64,000 bases of DNA, taken from contig OZ023273.1 of the NCBI GenBank assembly GCA_964007475.1, positions 2,708,538-2,772,537 of the forward strand, written 5' to 3'. The first letter of the stretch is position 1; each line of letters starts with the position of its first letter. The DNA comes from Hybos culiciformis (taxonomy: Eukaryota > Arthropoda > Insecta > Diptera > Hybotidae). The position numbers and the translations under genes were made by a program. This document shows positions 12,391-26,793 of this stretch, piece after piece. The notes beneath the pieces were generated by a model. It was not told the DNA's origin. It did not search any database and worked only from the letters and a program-made list of their open reading frames with translations.

Positions 12391-13404
12391 ATTTTAATTT
12401 TTTTATTTTATTATGATTTTTGTTTTTGAAATTTGAATTTTTCACTTCACGAGATACTTATTTTTGGTAATTTTTTTTTTTTTAAATAATTTTATGCTTT
12501 TCACTTTTTGTAGTTTTTTTAATTATTGTTTTTCTTATTTTTACCTGTCAGATTCATTTAAAAATATCTTTATTTATAAGTTTTGAAAACAAACAAAAAA
12601 AAAAAAAAAGTTTATTATTGTTAGTTTGTTGTTTTTTTTTTTTTTTTTCTTAGGTATATTATCTTCCTCAACCGCAAGATCAATAAACAAAAAAATGTTA
12701 ATATTTATTTTTATTTTTTCGCTTTTGTTATCAAGTGTCAAAACCGCAAAACATAACTTGTTAAGATACGCGGTTACTGAGATAAAAAAAAAGAAAACAA
12801 AACAAAAAAGATTTTACGATTATCACCGGATGAGGAAGCAGTGCAGCCACTTAAATAAAATAAATTAAGAAAAAAATATGTTATGATTTTATTTATATTT
12901 TTTATTTTTTTTTTTTGAAAATAAATATTTTGCCTTTTTCTTTTCTTTTTTCTTTTTTTTTTTTTGTTTACATTTTAATTATATATTTTTATTCATTTTT
13001 TCTCACGATAAACAGTAGCGGGAAAATTTTCATGTAAAAAATAATTTTTTTATCTTTCCAAAATTTATCTTTTTTTTTACATTTTTATCAAAATTATGTA
13101 TTTTTTTATCAAAAAACAAAAAATTTTTTTAACACCACTTTTTTTTCTTTTTGTATGTTATCAAAAAATTATAAATATATATTTTTTTTTCTTTTTTAAT
13201 ATTTTATTTATATTATTTATTTTATTTTTCTTTTCTTTTCATCAAGAAGAAGAAGAATATCTTTCATTCACATCTAATTCACATATCAAAATAACATAAA
13301 TCACACTTTAACAAAAATTCAAAAAAATAAAAAAAAAAATTGTAGAAAAAATCAAAAAAAAAAAATAAATAAAAAAAAATATTGGGAAAAAAAATATTAT
13401 ATAT

Positions 13405-13525
13405 ATATTATGTATATGTCGTGCGCGCAACGATAGTAGCGATATAAACTCATCCAGTGGCAACGGTAAACTGTTAATTCAGTCCTGCGGCAAATAACCT
13501 CAGGGTGTTTGGGCGGAGATGAACA
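13405..13525. promoter_or_regulatory. GC-richer patch upstream of Serrate
   Basis: Includes GTCGTGCGCGCAACG, GTGGCAACGGTAAAC and TTCAGTCCTGCGGC. The last contains an insect initiator-like TCAGTC on the plus strand. No gene on either strand can be attached to it; it could be a distal Serrate promoter or a conserved element. Confidence 0.25.
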
Positions 13526-14166
13526 AAAAAAAAATCAGAAAAAAAATAAAAAAATAACATAGAAACATAAAAAAAATAAAATCTACAAGAAAACAAAACA
13601 TAATAACTGAAATATAAAAATTTTTATTTATCTTTCGTGTTTGTTGCTTCCAGCAATTTTCCAATTAGAGAATAAGATTTTTTTTTATTTTTATCCAAGA
13701 GAGTTTTAATGAATAACATCATTGAGAGAGAAATATGATTATTTGTATATTTTATAAAAATAATACATCTTAATTCCAGTTAGAAATATCTAATCGTTAC
13801 CATTATACCATTTTTATATCATCGTCGTGTATTTGTGTTTTCGGATCATTCGGTGCATTAAAAAATTTATATGAGAATATTTTATAAACAATTTTTTTTT
13901 TCGAGTTTTTCCTAAAACATAAATTTAATTGTAATATATGAGAAAAGATATTTTTATGAATATAAATGCATTGGAAAAATTAAGTTCAGATTGAGATTGA
14001 GATACATATGAGATTCAGATACTAAGTACAGGAGACTATGGGAAATTGCATTATGTGAGAAGAAAATATTGAGAATTGAAAAAAAGAAGAAAAATGAAAG
14101 TTTTTAAAAGAGAAAATCTCTATCATAAAAATAATCATATCATAATGAAAAAAAAATAAAATCATT

Positions 14167-14239
14167 TGATATTCAAGCTCCGAATCAAGTGCGTAATCAC
14201 ATTTTTTATCATCACATTTTAATTGCAGCTTGAATATCA
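14167..14239. repeat. Inverted repeat, 13-bp arms
   Basis: TGATATTCAAGCT (14167-14179) is perfectly complementary to AGCTTGAATATCA (14227-14239) across a 47-base loop. It could form a hairpin or be a transposon remnant. No gene is attached. Confidence 0.6.
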
Positions 14240-15220
14240 GGGACGTTCACATCCTTCGTGTATTTTTTTTGAAATTGAATTATTTCTGCATCTTCAGAAG
14301 TTGAAAAATTGTTATTTTTTAACATTTATTTATAAATTTTAAAAAATTTTAATTTTTTAATTTCTCACATAAAAAATAAATAAAACATGATTAGTATTTA
14401 GAACATGAATATATATAAATTAAAAGACTATTCTCTGTAGAACTAAGTTTAGCTTTAGTAGTATTGGATTGAAAAGCAAATAGTTAAAAACTCAAAACCT
14501 TCAGATTAAAACTTAAGTAAAATATAATATTCAGAATATTGTAAATTGTTAAGAATAAATGGAATGAATATAAAGTATGATGATAGTATGATTGAAAAGC
14601 GAACTATTTTATTAAAGAAGATTATAGTGAATTGCGGGAAGCAGTTACATTGAAGAATCGTAAGGTTATGATCATTGGTTTTAAACAGAGAAATGAAATA
14701 TTTCCTTTTACTCTGTTGTGCATTCTATCCTCGGTAATAATAATATATTTACACATTTATACAAACACAAAATTTCTCTTTATTTCCATTCAACAAAATA
14801 TTAATTTTTTTTTTTTTAAGAGAAAATTTCCAATCTTATTTTTTTACGATATTAAAATTCTTGCTGGTATTTTGTACAAAATTAATAATATCGTGCAGAA
14901 AAAGCAAAAAAAAAAAAAATAACCACAATATTCATTCCCATAATGATATTTATTATACGATGTTTGACGAAATTAAAAATATATATATTTTTTTTTATAA
15001 GAAAAAAAATTGGATTGGCTAAAAAAAATATTTGGTTTTAATTTTATTTTATTTTTTTTTTTTATTTCATAAATTCCCTCTATAAAAAAAATTATTTTGT
15101 GAATTTTGTGTTAAAAAAAAAAAAAACAAAAACTGGTCCATTTATAGATTTTACAGTTTTACAATATATATATATTTATTTGAAGTACCGTAGTATGTTT
15201 TATTTTTAGTTAAAAAACTT

Positions 15221-15306
15221 TATATATATACCTATATATAAAATAAAATATTAATGGAACAGATGGGATGTAATTTTGTTTTATATATATATAGGTACTT
15301 ATATAT
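15221..15306. repeat. AT-rich inverted repeat with short unique loop
   Basis: TATATATATACCTATATATA plus AAATAAAAT faces ATTTTGTTTTATATATATAT plus AGGTACTTATATA. The loop contains GGAACAGATGGGATG. The arms are nearly complementary but so AT-rich that a chance origin from TA repeats is possible. Confidence 0.45.
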
Positions 15307-15845
15307 AAATATATTTTATGTTAAGAAATAGTTAAATTTTACGCTGAAAAAAAAAAAAAAAAGTAAAAACTAAAATTTATGCTAATTTTATGCTAAAAAA
15401 ATATAAATTCAAACTCGTGTTTTATTGTCTTTTTTATTTTTTTTTTTATTTTTTTTTTTGCTTTTGAATGAATTTCAATTTTATGTTTTGCAAAATAATT
15501 CATATTGAGCTCGCTTTTATTGATTTCAAATTGTCTAGTCTCTTTGGCAAAAAAAAAAAAAAAATTAAATTTAAATTTAAATTACAAAAAAAAAATTATA
15601 AACAAATTTGAATTGAATTGAACTGATTTTGCTATTGTTTCCGTTCAAATTTGGGTCAAAATAATAAATAATAAATAATAATAATAAAATTTATATTATA
15701 TTATTTTAATTTAATTTGAATTTTTAGAGTTGAAAAAATAATAAAAAGAAAAAGGAAGATATGTAGGTACTTCACAGCTGTATAGTATAATAGATAAAAG
15801 TGATTTTTCATTTACCGCGCTCACGATGTCCCTATATAGCAATAT

Positions 15846-15911
15846 GACGAATTAACAGTGTTGTACTATTAATAGATAGACGAATTAAAAGTGTTCGAGT
15901 ATTAATAGAGC
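15846..15911. repeat. 33-bp tandem duplication
   Basis: Two adjacent 33-bp units, each starting GACGAATTAA and containing AGTGTT and TATTAATAGA. They differ at a handful of positions. Confidence 0.8.
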
Positions 15912-18900
15912 AAATTTTTGTTAAACAACGGATAAGGGAATTTGACGATCTATGTATTATATTGAAATTACATTTGTTCGTCTTCATCTAGAGTTCAAAC
16001 AGTTGAATCAGTGCAAAGCAACTTTAAATAAGATTTTCTTTCAGAAAAATCTTTCTAGCCAGATCCTGCCTCCTTGAATTGACCGACTTAAATTAATTAA
16101 TTTGCTCTCTATAGCAACGAGATGAAACATATCTGATGTGACTTTAATTTAGAAAATTGTGAGGCGACGCATTCCTTCCAAAATAATTTTAATTTTAATA
16201 GTCGAATAAGTTGAAAAAACATTTGTTCAATATTTCATTTCATCAGACAAACTACGGCGAATTCGAATCAGTAATTAGGCCACGATAAAAAAATCTAAAA
16301 ACTTTGTCGATTCGGTAAATTAAATGTCAAAACGTTTTTAAATTTAAAATCCTGAAATCTTTTTGGAACGAAGTTTTTGGTAACTTAAAGAATCAACTTT
16401 CGACGTCAAAATAATAGGCAATTTAGAATAAATGTATAGGCACAAGAAAAGAAAACAAGTGTCAAAAAATTTTCCTATTCTCGATAATAAAACAAATTTA
16501 ATTTAAATCCTGTGTACTTGTCTTCAAAAACTGATAATCGTTTGTGGTTCTCATGATAATTTATTATATTAATTTTCACAATTTTTCATAAAAAATGATA
16601 ATAAAACGATGTGCGCGCATAAGCGCTTTGAACATGTGCAATATTATAAAATAAAAAAAAAAAAATATTTATGCACTCTTAAATGAAACAAGTGCCAGGA
16701 TCATTGTGCCGTCCCCTATTTAGGTTGTTAAAAAATTATTTTCTTTTTTATTTAATTTTTTTTTTTTATATATATTTTGAAGAACCCTATAAATGTTTCT
16801 AATCTATACATATTGTATCTGCGTCAGTGGGTTTATTTGCAATTAGAATAATTTTCCCAACATACGATTTATATACATAAAGTTCAATCACACCCTTTGG
16901 GAATTAAATAACTTGAAAATATGTTAAAAAAGGATATTCTTAATTGTTGGCAGAATGTTAGGAAAAAAAATATGTGAAATTTAGAAAAATATCGCGAAAA
17001 AAGGGAGTGTTTTGTGACTGCATAGAAATTATAGAAATACTGTATAATTGTAGTATCTATTCTGTACAATGTTGAAGAACTTATAGTGTTATAGATAGAG
17101 TGGTCTGAATGAAAATACGGTCGAATCAATTTTCCTCGTTTTTCTTTAAATCTTTTTCATATATGATTCATTGAAATGGTAATGCTCATTCAAACTATAT
17201 AAACTTCGAAAGATCTTGTAAATAAAATTTGAAAAATACTATAATCATAATTGAAATTTTAATTAAATTAATATGGGGTTTTCTTTTGAGTCGTTTTCAT
17301 TAACAAATTCATCTTTATCAATGTAATGTTTTAATTTTATATACTTACCAGAAACTTTATGTTTTTTAATAATTCTTTTTTTTAACGATAATGAATTTTT
17401 TCTATTTTATTATTCTTAATTAAAGATCATAACATTAGTTTTGGTCTAATAACTCTTTTTTTTTTTGGTTTTTAAGCGCAAGTGTAATACTGATATTTTT
17501 TTTTTGTCTGTTAATACCATAAATAACAAATATTCAATTATAATTTATGAAGAATATTTTCATTAAAAAAAAAACTTACTTACATAACATATAATAATAA
17601 TAATATTTTTGAACCTTTAAAAATTTTTTTAAATCCTTGAAGCATGACTTCTTGATTACAAAAAAAAAGAAGAAAATTTTAATGTGCGCAATCTAAAATT
17701 AAAGTGATACGTACAGTTGATGACCTTTTTACCCTCAAAAATTTGTTTCCCAACATATTTTTGATGAATTGTGTATAATGTTTATTTTTTAATTTTTGTA
17801 TTTTTTTTTGCTTTGAAATAAAAAGGTTAACACTCATCAGATGTTATAATTTTTAATAGTTTTTCATTATATAGTAGTTTTTTTTTTAAATTCTTTTTGA
17901 ATGAAATCCTTAATTATTCAAAATAACCCTATATACAGGACAAAAGGGTTTTTCTTTAATTTATATGAATGTATATAGAGGAAAATGCACATGTTTCTTT
18001 TATGTTAAGTTAAATTTTGGTTTTGAGATACAAAAAAAAAAATTGTCAACAATTAAACAAGTGCACTGATGATGTTAATGATTTGAAGAATTGTTTTTTT
18101 ATATTTCATCAAATTTTTATTATTCTACTTTTAATGATTTTTTTTTGGTAGAAAATCGATCGCTTTAAACTTGATGAGCCGTAAATTGATTGAATGTGAA
18201 CAGTATATGATGTCAAAACACTTAATCAAAAATCTAATGTCAAAACTATTGCATTTCTTGATTTAAAAATAAATTATGAAATTCGATTCATAAATGTAGT
18301 CTGTCGAAGGTATTATAAAGGTTGGTATTGGTTAGAAGGTTTTTATGTATTTACTTATGTATAATAAATTATATGCTACATTTTAAATCAATACTTATAA
18401 TAATTTACGTTTTTAAGTTCATTATTCAACGCACAGAACTTATACAAAACTTGTTTTTCAAAAATATCTCAAATATATTCTCCATTCTTATACATCAATG
18501 TTTTACAAAATTTCATATAATTCATAATATCCGTATAATCGTATATGAATTAAAATTAAAATGCAAATTCAAAATAAAAAATTATCCTTTCTGGGAAATA
18601 TATTTTTTAGGTGAAAATTTTTCGTCATCAATATGTATTACATCTTGTGTACAGATTGAAGATAAAATCATAGAAATTAACTAAGAATTTTAAATATTAT
18701 ATAAAGTTTTTTTTTTTTCTTTTTTGCTGACATTAAATATCTATAAATTTTCGCATATTTTTTATTTATTTTTTTTTTTCCAACTTTTTAAAAATGTGGA
18801 CAGCCAAATCATTTTTTAAAATTTATTTATTTTTTTTGTGTTAACTCGAGTCAGATTCTTCATAAAGAAGGGAAAACAATTTTTGTATAATTTATCTTTG

Positions 18901-20060
18901 TCTAGTGAATTTATGGACATGTAATTTTCACACAATAGATCTAAAATTTAAATTGTTCGCAATTATTTAAGTGCTAATTAACTTTCGTCGAATGAGGATT
19001 TTTTTTTTATCTAGTTAAAGTTAAAAATTATTTTTTTTTTAACTTTTTCGTTGAGATTAAATTTTTCTAATTTATGTTAAAACTAAAATAATATTTTTTT
19101 CACATAATTTTATTTTTATTTTATTTTCTTTAACTGGCTTTTAAAAGTATTCAAACTATAATCGGTATATTTTAAGTAAATCTCAATTAAGACTATATGT
19201 TTTCAAAGAAAAATTTTAATTTAAATAAAATTTAATTCCTTTTAAGGAGAAAACTAAAATGAATTGATTTTCCAAGAATTTTAATTAATTTTTTTTTAAA
19301 TTTAGAATTTGAAATCCAAAGCTATTTGGTATTAAAATTGCCTAATAGTATCTTAATGTCAAGAAGACAATTATAATTTAAATTCAAATGATTTTAGAGT
19401 CTTTTGAATAGGTTTCTGAAAGTCAATCAACAAATTAATTCGAATTTAATTTAATATTTATAAGGCCAATATTCATATTTAAATTGCAAGCTAACTATTA
19501 ATTAAATAAGACATTATTCATTGTCATATCTATATATATAAATCTATTTTAAATCCGCTTTTTATAAGCACAAAGACTTTTTTCCATTTAAAAACCCATA
19601 AAAGTATGTATCATCATCATCAGGCCGTCATTTCCGCTACTGAAGTTATTTATTATGAAAATTTATTAACTAAATCATATGTATTTTATATATAAGTATG
19701 AATAATATATTATTGATATTGATGAAAAAATATTTCTAATCTAATTTCAACATTATCCGAAAAATTCCATTGTAATTTAATTTATGGGAAAACAAATCAT
19801 TATATTTTATTTATAATATTAAATTTTTTTTTTTGTTCTTAACTACCTAAAAATTTCCTATTAAATTAATCAAAACTATTTTAATTTTGTTTTTTTTTTT
19901 TTTTATGTTTTGCCTTAACCCTTTGAAAATTTTTCTGTCAATTTGACAAAAAGATATTTCGTAAAAAAAAAAAACTTTTTATTTTAAACAAAATCAAATA
20001 AAATCGAAAAAGTATTTTAATTAACGCACCCTCTGTTTTCAATTTCAATTCGTTTTTATA

Positions 20061-20091
<31 letters not shown>

Positions 20092-20194
20092 TTTTTTCAT
20101 TTTCAAAGAATCACTAACCAAAGATAAATTGAATATAGAACTAACTTCTTTTAAATTTTCTTTTGCCAGACTTTGAATTTTTTGTTTTAAGTTT

Positions 20195-20248
20195 GGTTAG
20201 GAAAACGGTCATGGTTAAGAAAACGGTCATGGTTAGGAAAACGGTCAT
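20195..20248. repeat. 18-bp minisatellite, 3 copies
   Basis: The unit GGTTAGGAAAACGGTCAT is repeated three times head to tail; copy 2 differs by one base (TTAAG). It is more GC-rich than its surroundings. Confidence 0.95.
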
Positions 20249-22654
20249 GATCGGAGAGGTATCATAACATGGACATTTTTGTTATTATTTACTGCTATTA
20301 TTACTGATTCACTGACTGGATGAGTTTATAATGCTTTATATTGAAGATACCTATTTGCAATAAAAAAATTGGATTTATGCGCCTGTATTTATGCAATTCT
20401 TAAAATATTCTTTTAAAAGAGCGCCTCAAAATTCTAAACTGATTCTTGTAAATTCAGTAATATCCAATAAAAAATAATAAAATTGAAAATTTATTAAAAA
20501 AAAAAAATAAAAAATAAAAAATAAAAATTAAATAAATTAACAAAAATCAAAAACAAAAAAATCAACAAAAAAGTTTACAAAGTAGAGTTTAAATTGCATA
20601 TTTTTAGGCACTATTCTAAGGATTTCGATTTATGCTGCAAATTGTCGTATTAATTAATTACATCTGAAAAATCTGAAAAATTTACTCTCTTCTCCTGTTT
20701 TATATTATTTATTTATATGATTTTTCTGGCTAAACTGAGCGATTCCTTAACTCAACAAACAGGCGTTTCAAATCTTATTATCTTTGATCGCTTTTGCATA
20801 AAAACACATTATATAAAATTCGCCTGCAAAAAAAAAGAAAAAAAAATACATATTTTTTTCGTTTATAAGTTATCAAAAAATGTTCGCGGTAAACCAGGAT
20901 AAAAGAGCGATTTCACAATGAATCATGTACAAATGTTGTATGTATTTTTTTTTTTTTTTTAATTCTGAAAATACAACAAGAATTGCTCATTGGAGTAATC
21001 AATAAAAATATTTAACCAAAAGGTAGAACAAGAATGCAAACAAGTGCAAATTTTTACCTGCATTATATACACATATATATAAACAAAAATAAGAACGATT
21101 TATATTTTTCCCTTACTTAAATTCGCTAACCAACAGGTTGTTAAAATATCGTTAAGTTGTCTTGTGTTCTAAATTCCATTCACTTAAGAATAATGGACAA
21201 GCAATTTAACTATGTTAACAAAAAATAAAAATCATCAAAAACTTAAAAGATTGAATTTTCTTAAAACTTCATAAAACATTTTAATATTTTTTTTTTGGTT
21301 CTTCTTTTTCTTGCGTTAAATAAGTTGCATGTTATGTTTAGGGATTGCACATTTTTCTCAAGGGCAAAAACAGCAGAGAAAACGATATCAACCATAAAAA
21401 TAATTTTCTTAAAATTTGAAATTTTTTTCACGCTATTTAAATGAACGCAAGTTGAACTAAAAGCTTCACATTATTTTAGATTAGCGTGAAAAATAAATTT
21501 GTAAATAATTGAATTGAATTTCCAAAATTTAAAAATTATTTATTTTTTAACGTTTCGGCCAAGAAATACAGACATTTTCATTGCTTTTTATTGATTTTCA
21601 CACATTTTACAATAATTAGGCATATTTAGTCGTTCACAAAATAAAAATTACATTCTTTAGTACTATTATACTAGTTATATCCACAGTTTTTACGCACTAA
21701 ATGGTTTCAACATAAAGTTCAAATTTCCCCACTATCAACAATTTAAAATATGAACAGTTTTGACACTTAAGTTAGCAGAGTGCCTATATGATGTAGATAT
21801 TAAGTGTGATGAATTTAACATGTACACACAAATCATAAGTGGGCTAACAGTGTAAAAAGTATGCCAAAAAAGTATTAAATTGTTGTTAGCCAAATGAATT
21901 TGATAACATTAACACAGCATGATTCCATAAAACAAAATATTTAATAGTTAAACTTTTTGATTGTATGTATATACGTATATAAATTTATTTATGCTACCAA
22001 TTTAATTAATTTAATATAGTGTGTTGTTCAAATTTAATCACATAAACAATTTCAAAAATCTTATAGAATTACTTAATAAATTCATTAAAAGTTTACAATA
22101 ATATATATAATATACATTATATTATTAACAGTTCATTTTCAATATGAATAATTTATAAATAATTACCCAAATACCATTAACGAATAGTTTTAACAGCTTT
22201 TTATTTCAATTAATTTTTTTTTTTAATTTAGCAATTAATTAAAGTGCATTTATATTCGCCTAGACTTAAATATAAAAAATATTAAATTCAAACTTGAACA
22301 AATAAATAATTGTGATCTTAAATGTGACTTTAGTTGTTAAAATGTCGTATATCGACTTGCGGTATGTATAGATCTTCAACTTTCTGCTTGGCGTGAGCTT
22401 CATTTCGCTAAAAGTTAATTAAGAAGTTTCTAAATTGAATTTTGTTCTTGTATTCATGACCAATCCGATATTGAGATCACAATTTCACAAAAGTTTTTTC
22501 AACTGTGCAGGGTACCGAATGTGGAGTATGAAATGGTACCTCACTTACTCTTCCAGTACCCAACGATATGAAACAAGAAAAGTGAGAACGCTTGGGGCAT
22601 ATTTTGTACAAAACCAAGAGAAGTTCTAAAGACACAGTCATTGATAAGGTTTAT

Positions 22655-22760
22655 TAAAGGCATAGGATGGCTGAATGGGTAATATTAGGCACATCGGCCA
22701 ATAGACCTATGTGCAGGAAGATCTCAGAATTTCCCGCCCATTGCAGCCTAACCTACTGTT
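22655..22760 (+). mobile_element. Degenerate tRNA-derived SINE-like fragment
   Basis: TGGCTGAATGGG at 22668-22679 fits the RNA polymerase III A-box consensus TRGCNNARYNGG. The sequence after it is tRNA-like, and GGAAGATCTCAGAATTTCCC at 22715-22734 looks like a damaged B-box region. It sits in a GC-richer patch (22480-22760). There is no intact tRNA fold or clear A-rich tail with duplication, so the call is tentative. Confidence 0.35.
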
Positions 22761-25700
22761 ATTTTGTAATTAACAAAAACCATCCAAATCTAAAATAATG
22801 ACATTCCAACTACTGTGTTATTCGCCAAAAAATATGCAATATAAATGTTACCTGATTCATCTAATCTCAAATAAATTAAAACAAATACATAATGATTTAA
22901 TATAGTAATGTTGTTTTGTAAAATAAAAAAATTGAAAATAAGCTTCTTTAAATAAAAAAGTTGTTGGTGGCATTCAAGCCACATGAGACCAAAAAAAAAC
23001 TAAATATTTTTTAACGTGATAAATTATCTTTGAGGTAATACTGTGATAAATTGATTCAATTGAATTGAACCATTAATTCAGTAATTAATTAAAATTTAAC
23101 TTTTTCTCAAAAAATAAGAAATTAAATGTGTAATTTTTTTTTATCTTTTTTCCAATATTCTTGGAATTTGAGAATGAATTGAATTTTATCGTGATCATAA
23201 TATTGATTGCAATTTATTGAGTATAAATTTATATTTGAAGAACTTATGCTTTGAATTTGAATATGTGCGAATATGTGCTGGTTGTTTAAAATAATTAAGG
23301 AATATTCTTTTAAAACTATAATATTAGTATTAAACTATATAAATTACATAAAAGATTGAATCGGATGTATCTGAAATAACCATATGAAACACCATATCAA
23401 ACTCAAGCCATTTGTGGGATGATTGTTCGATAACACTTTATTTGGTTGGCTATTCTGTATTGTCCATTGTCGTTCTGATACGCTAATAAGTTTTATATTT
23501 TCTAACTAAAAACCAAAAAAATTTTTCCTTATAAAGAAATATTTCATCCCCAATAATAATGAGATAAAAAAAAAATTCATCTGATTCAAGGTATATTTGT
23601 CACGGGCTACTAAATTTTACGTAAATTTGACCACCCAAAAGAAATGTTTTCATTATTTATCTTGAAATTGTGACTAATTAAAATTTTTAAGATTCTCACT
23701 TCAAGTTCAACTGAATATAATATTTATGTATATAATATTGTAAATAAATTCTGGATATATTTGTATATACTTATACTTTAAAATTATTAATTATAAAAAA
23801 TTTTTATTTCATCTCCCACCTGGTAGGACCGTAAAAAAAGACTACAATCACATAAAAATACCACATATCTTAGTTCGCAGTTAAAATATTAAAAAAAAAA
23901 AAAAAAATTTACCAATTCTACAATTAACTATCATTTGGATTCAGATATGAATCTAAATTAAATGTGTTCTAAATAGTATTTAACTCTTTCATTAACTTCG
24001 TATAAATTAATTTTTTTTTTTATGTATTTAATTTTCTTTAGATGAAAATAGTAAATTTTTAATTTGAAGGAAATATCTAACACATTTAATTGAAATATTA
24101 GATATTGATGAAAACTTGCATTATAAAGTCTGTTCTTTGAAAAACCTTTTCATATTCTATAAAAATTCTTTGTCCATAATATTTTATTTTCCAATGCATC
24201 CATTTCGTGAAACCCTTAGATACAACCTATATTTTATGAATTTTAATTACTATCGCATTTCATAGATAGAAATCTATTCAATTCATTCTTTAAATGTGTT
24301 ATTAAGAATGAATGTTTCATTTTAACCTTAAATACCAAAATTAAATAAAAATAAAAAAAAAATAAAAATAATTTCATTGAAATGTTTAAAATTAATTAGC
24401 ATAAAATGTGCTGACGTTCTTTGGTTTCCAAATTACATGTTAAAATTTTGTATTCTTTTGTCTTTATATTTTAAAAAATAATTTCTAATTAACATAACTT
24501 TTTCAGGTTTTTGTGGAAAAAATAATAAAAAAATAAACGAAAAACTTAAAATATGGTTAGCGCTTCAGATAAGGATCTTGTTTCTTTTTATTTAACCTTT
24601 TTTTTTTTTTTTCTTCAAAGCATATTAAAATTTTAATGTTTTAAACGTAATTTATAATTTATTAAAGACTTCCGTTTTGGTTATTGTAGGTGTTTGAATA
24701 TTTTAAAAGTGAAATATGCACGTTTTCTTTTAATTAGAGACAATCATTTTGATAATGATTTGAATTGTAATTAGAATGTTAAAGAAATGTATATCAAATG
24801 TCGTTATGAACAGAAAACAATTTTTAAGTGGACCCTATTTCGGGAAAAAAAAATTTTAATTATAGAATAACCATGTTCAAATTTTTATTTAGTATGGTGC
24901 AGATATAATTTCCTCGGATAATGCTGTATAATTGTGTGTAAATAAAATCAGTATTCAAGTCAATATGATACCTATGTTCAATCAAAGTACAATAATTCGG
25001 AAACAAAACTTAAGTTTAAATCATGCTTATGTAAAATTATAATTTGACGATATACTTATAACTTATAAAAAATATTTCTGTGAAAATAAATAAAAATTAT
25101 TTAAAATAATTTTTATTTGAAAAACAAAAGACTTAAGGCACGAAATTTGTAGCTAAACAGCTATATTTTCTGTATATTTTTTGCTATATCGTTCAAATCT
25201 AACAAGTGGATTACGTTAGCAAGATTTGATATTTTTCAACGCAAGGAAAAACTTAAGAAGCCTTTTGTGGCAAAATAATTATTTTTATTTTCAAATATTA
25301 TGTTTTTAATTTTTTTTTTTATGAATTAAACATAATAAATTAATTTTTAATTACTATTAAAACTTTGATGTAATTTTATATATACAATGCGAAACGAGCC
25401 TGAAAATATGCAATGTGCGTAACAAATTAATTTTAAAATCTATTTCAAGTACATAATTTTTAAAGATGGCAAAAAAAAAATTATTTTCTTCTTCGGCTAA
25501 TAAATCTAATATCAACATAGACATTTTCAAAACCTATAGTTAATGATTTATAATAATTATGTATATACAGAAAACAAATATAATTGAAAGTTAAATAACA
25601 ATAAATAAATAAATAAAAATTAAATTGTTAATAATATAAAAATTATTTCATCTTTGTTTTAATATTTTATTACTTTAATTATAATTTAAAATCAAAAAAT

Positions 25701-26737
25701 AAATAAATTTTCATATTTCTTTGAAGAAATTTTTCCGTGCTAGATCACGTTTTATTGAATTTTTATTTTTTTTTTATTATTATTATTTATGTATCCTATA
25801 AATTTATAATTAAAAAATTTAATTTATTTATTACAGATTCATATCGTGAAGAAAAATTTTTTGTAGAAAATCTTCCATAGGTATTGGAAAAAAAAAAAAA
25901 AAAGATTTTTAATTGAATATTGGATAAAATTTAACTTGCGTATGCGGATAGTTCGTTATAGGGACATTAAATTCTCTGATGGATTTAATGATATTTTTGA
26001 TTATTTAGAATGTTAACTTTATCCCCGTGAAATAATTAATATCCAATTTCTTAATATTAAAAATTTTATATCAAAAAACAATTTTATTTAAAGTTTTAAG
26101 TACATTTAAAATATTCCTATAATATTAGAAACGTATACTATTAATAAAATGTTATGTTTAATTTATTTTTTTTGCGTATAGTCAAAGACAAAATACCATC
26201 AAGTTAAGATCAGAAGCTCGTTCTAGATTTTTGGGGATTAAACAAACAAAATTTTAACTGACCCACAATCAAAGTACATTATTATTATTATGAACTATAA
26301 TTCAAATTGATTTATATCTGTATGTTGCCCTAAATTTTTTTTTTGTTTTTATAAAATAAAAAATAAGAAATTTCTTTGAATATCAAAATACCAAAAATTA
26401 AATTGAATTGAAATCAATATAATCAATATATGTATGCATGGTTTTCCCAAAGGGAATATTACTTTTAAGATAACTTCTTCTTTTTTTTTTTTCAAAATAA
26501 TGTGTATAGTGTGTAGTTATGTTTTGTCCATTTTGATTGAGTTATTTTGACAATAAAAAAAAAAACAAAATAAAAACAAAAATTCGAAGGAATTTTATAT
26601 ACTGTTAGCTTTATTTTCTTATAAATACTATGTATAATAAAAAAAATTGTTGTAATTTATTTTTTGCAATTTTTTTTTCGTTTTTTATTTGACCAACCAC
26701 TGATTGATTATAATCTTTTTGAATGTATAAAACTCAC

Positions 26738-26793
26738 TTTGGCGACTTGTAATCCACATGTGGTGATATCGGTGGCAATTTGATGAATTGCTA
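26738..26793 (-). CDS. Possible small internal exon, unidentified
   Basis: Minus-strand sequence between AACTAG (acceptor-like) and AAA|GTGAGT (strong donor) is open and of higher complexity than its surroundings. It encodes AIHQIATDITTCGLQVAK after a split codon. I do not recognise the peptide and found no partner exon nearby, so this may be chance. Confidence 0.2.

Noticed and set aside
14632..14922. Plus-strand 96-codon frame
   Set aside because: Ends in poly-Lys from a poly-A tract and contains a poly-Phe run; no family resemblance.
18322..18684. Plus-strand 120-codon frame, the longest outside repeats and genes
   Set aside because: Composition is Ile/Phe/Lys/Asn-dominated throughout, with no motif; consistent with chance in AT-rich sequence.
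19530..19560. TCTATATATATAAATC as a second Helitron 5' end
   Set aside because: The start resembles insect Helitron 5' ends, but no matching hairpin-CTAG end was found downstream; AT-rich DNA makes the motif cheap.
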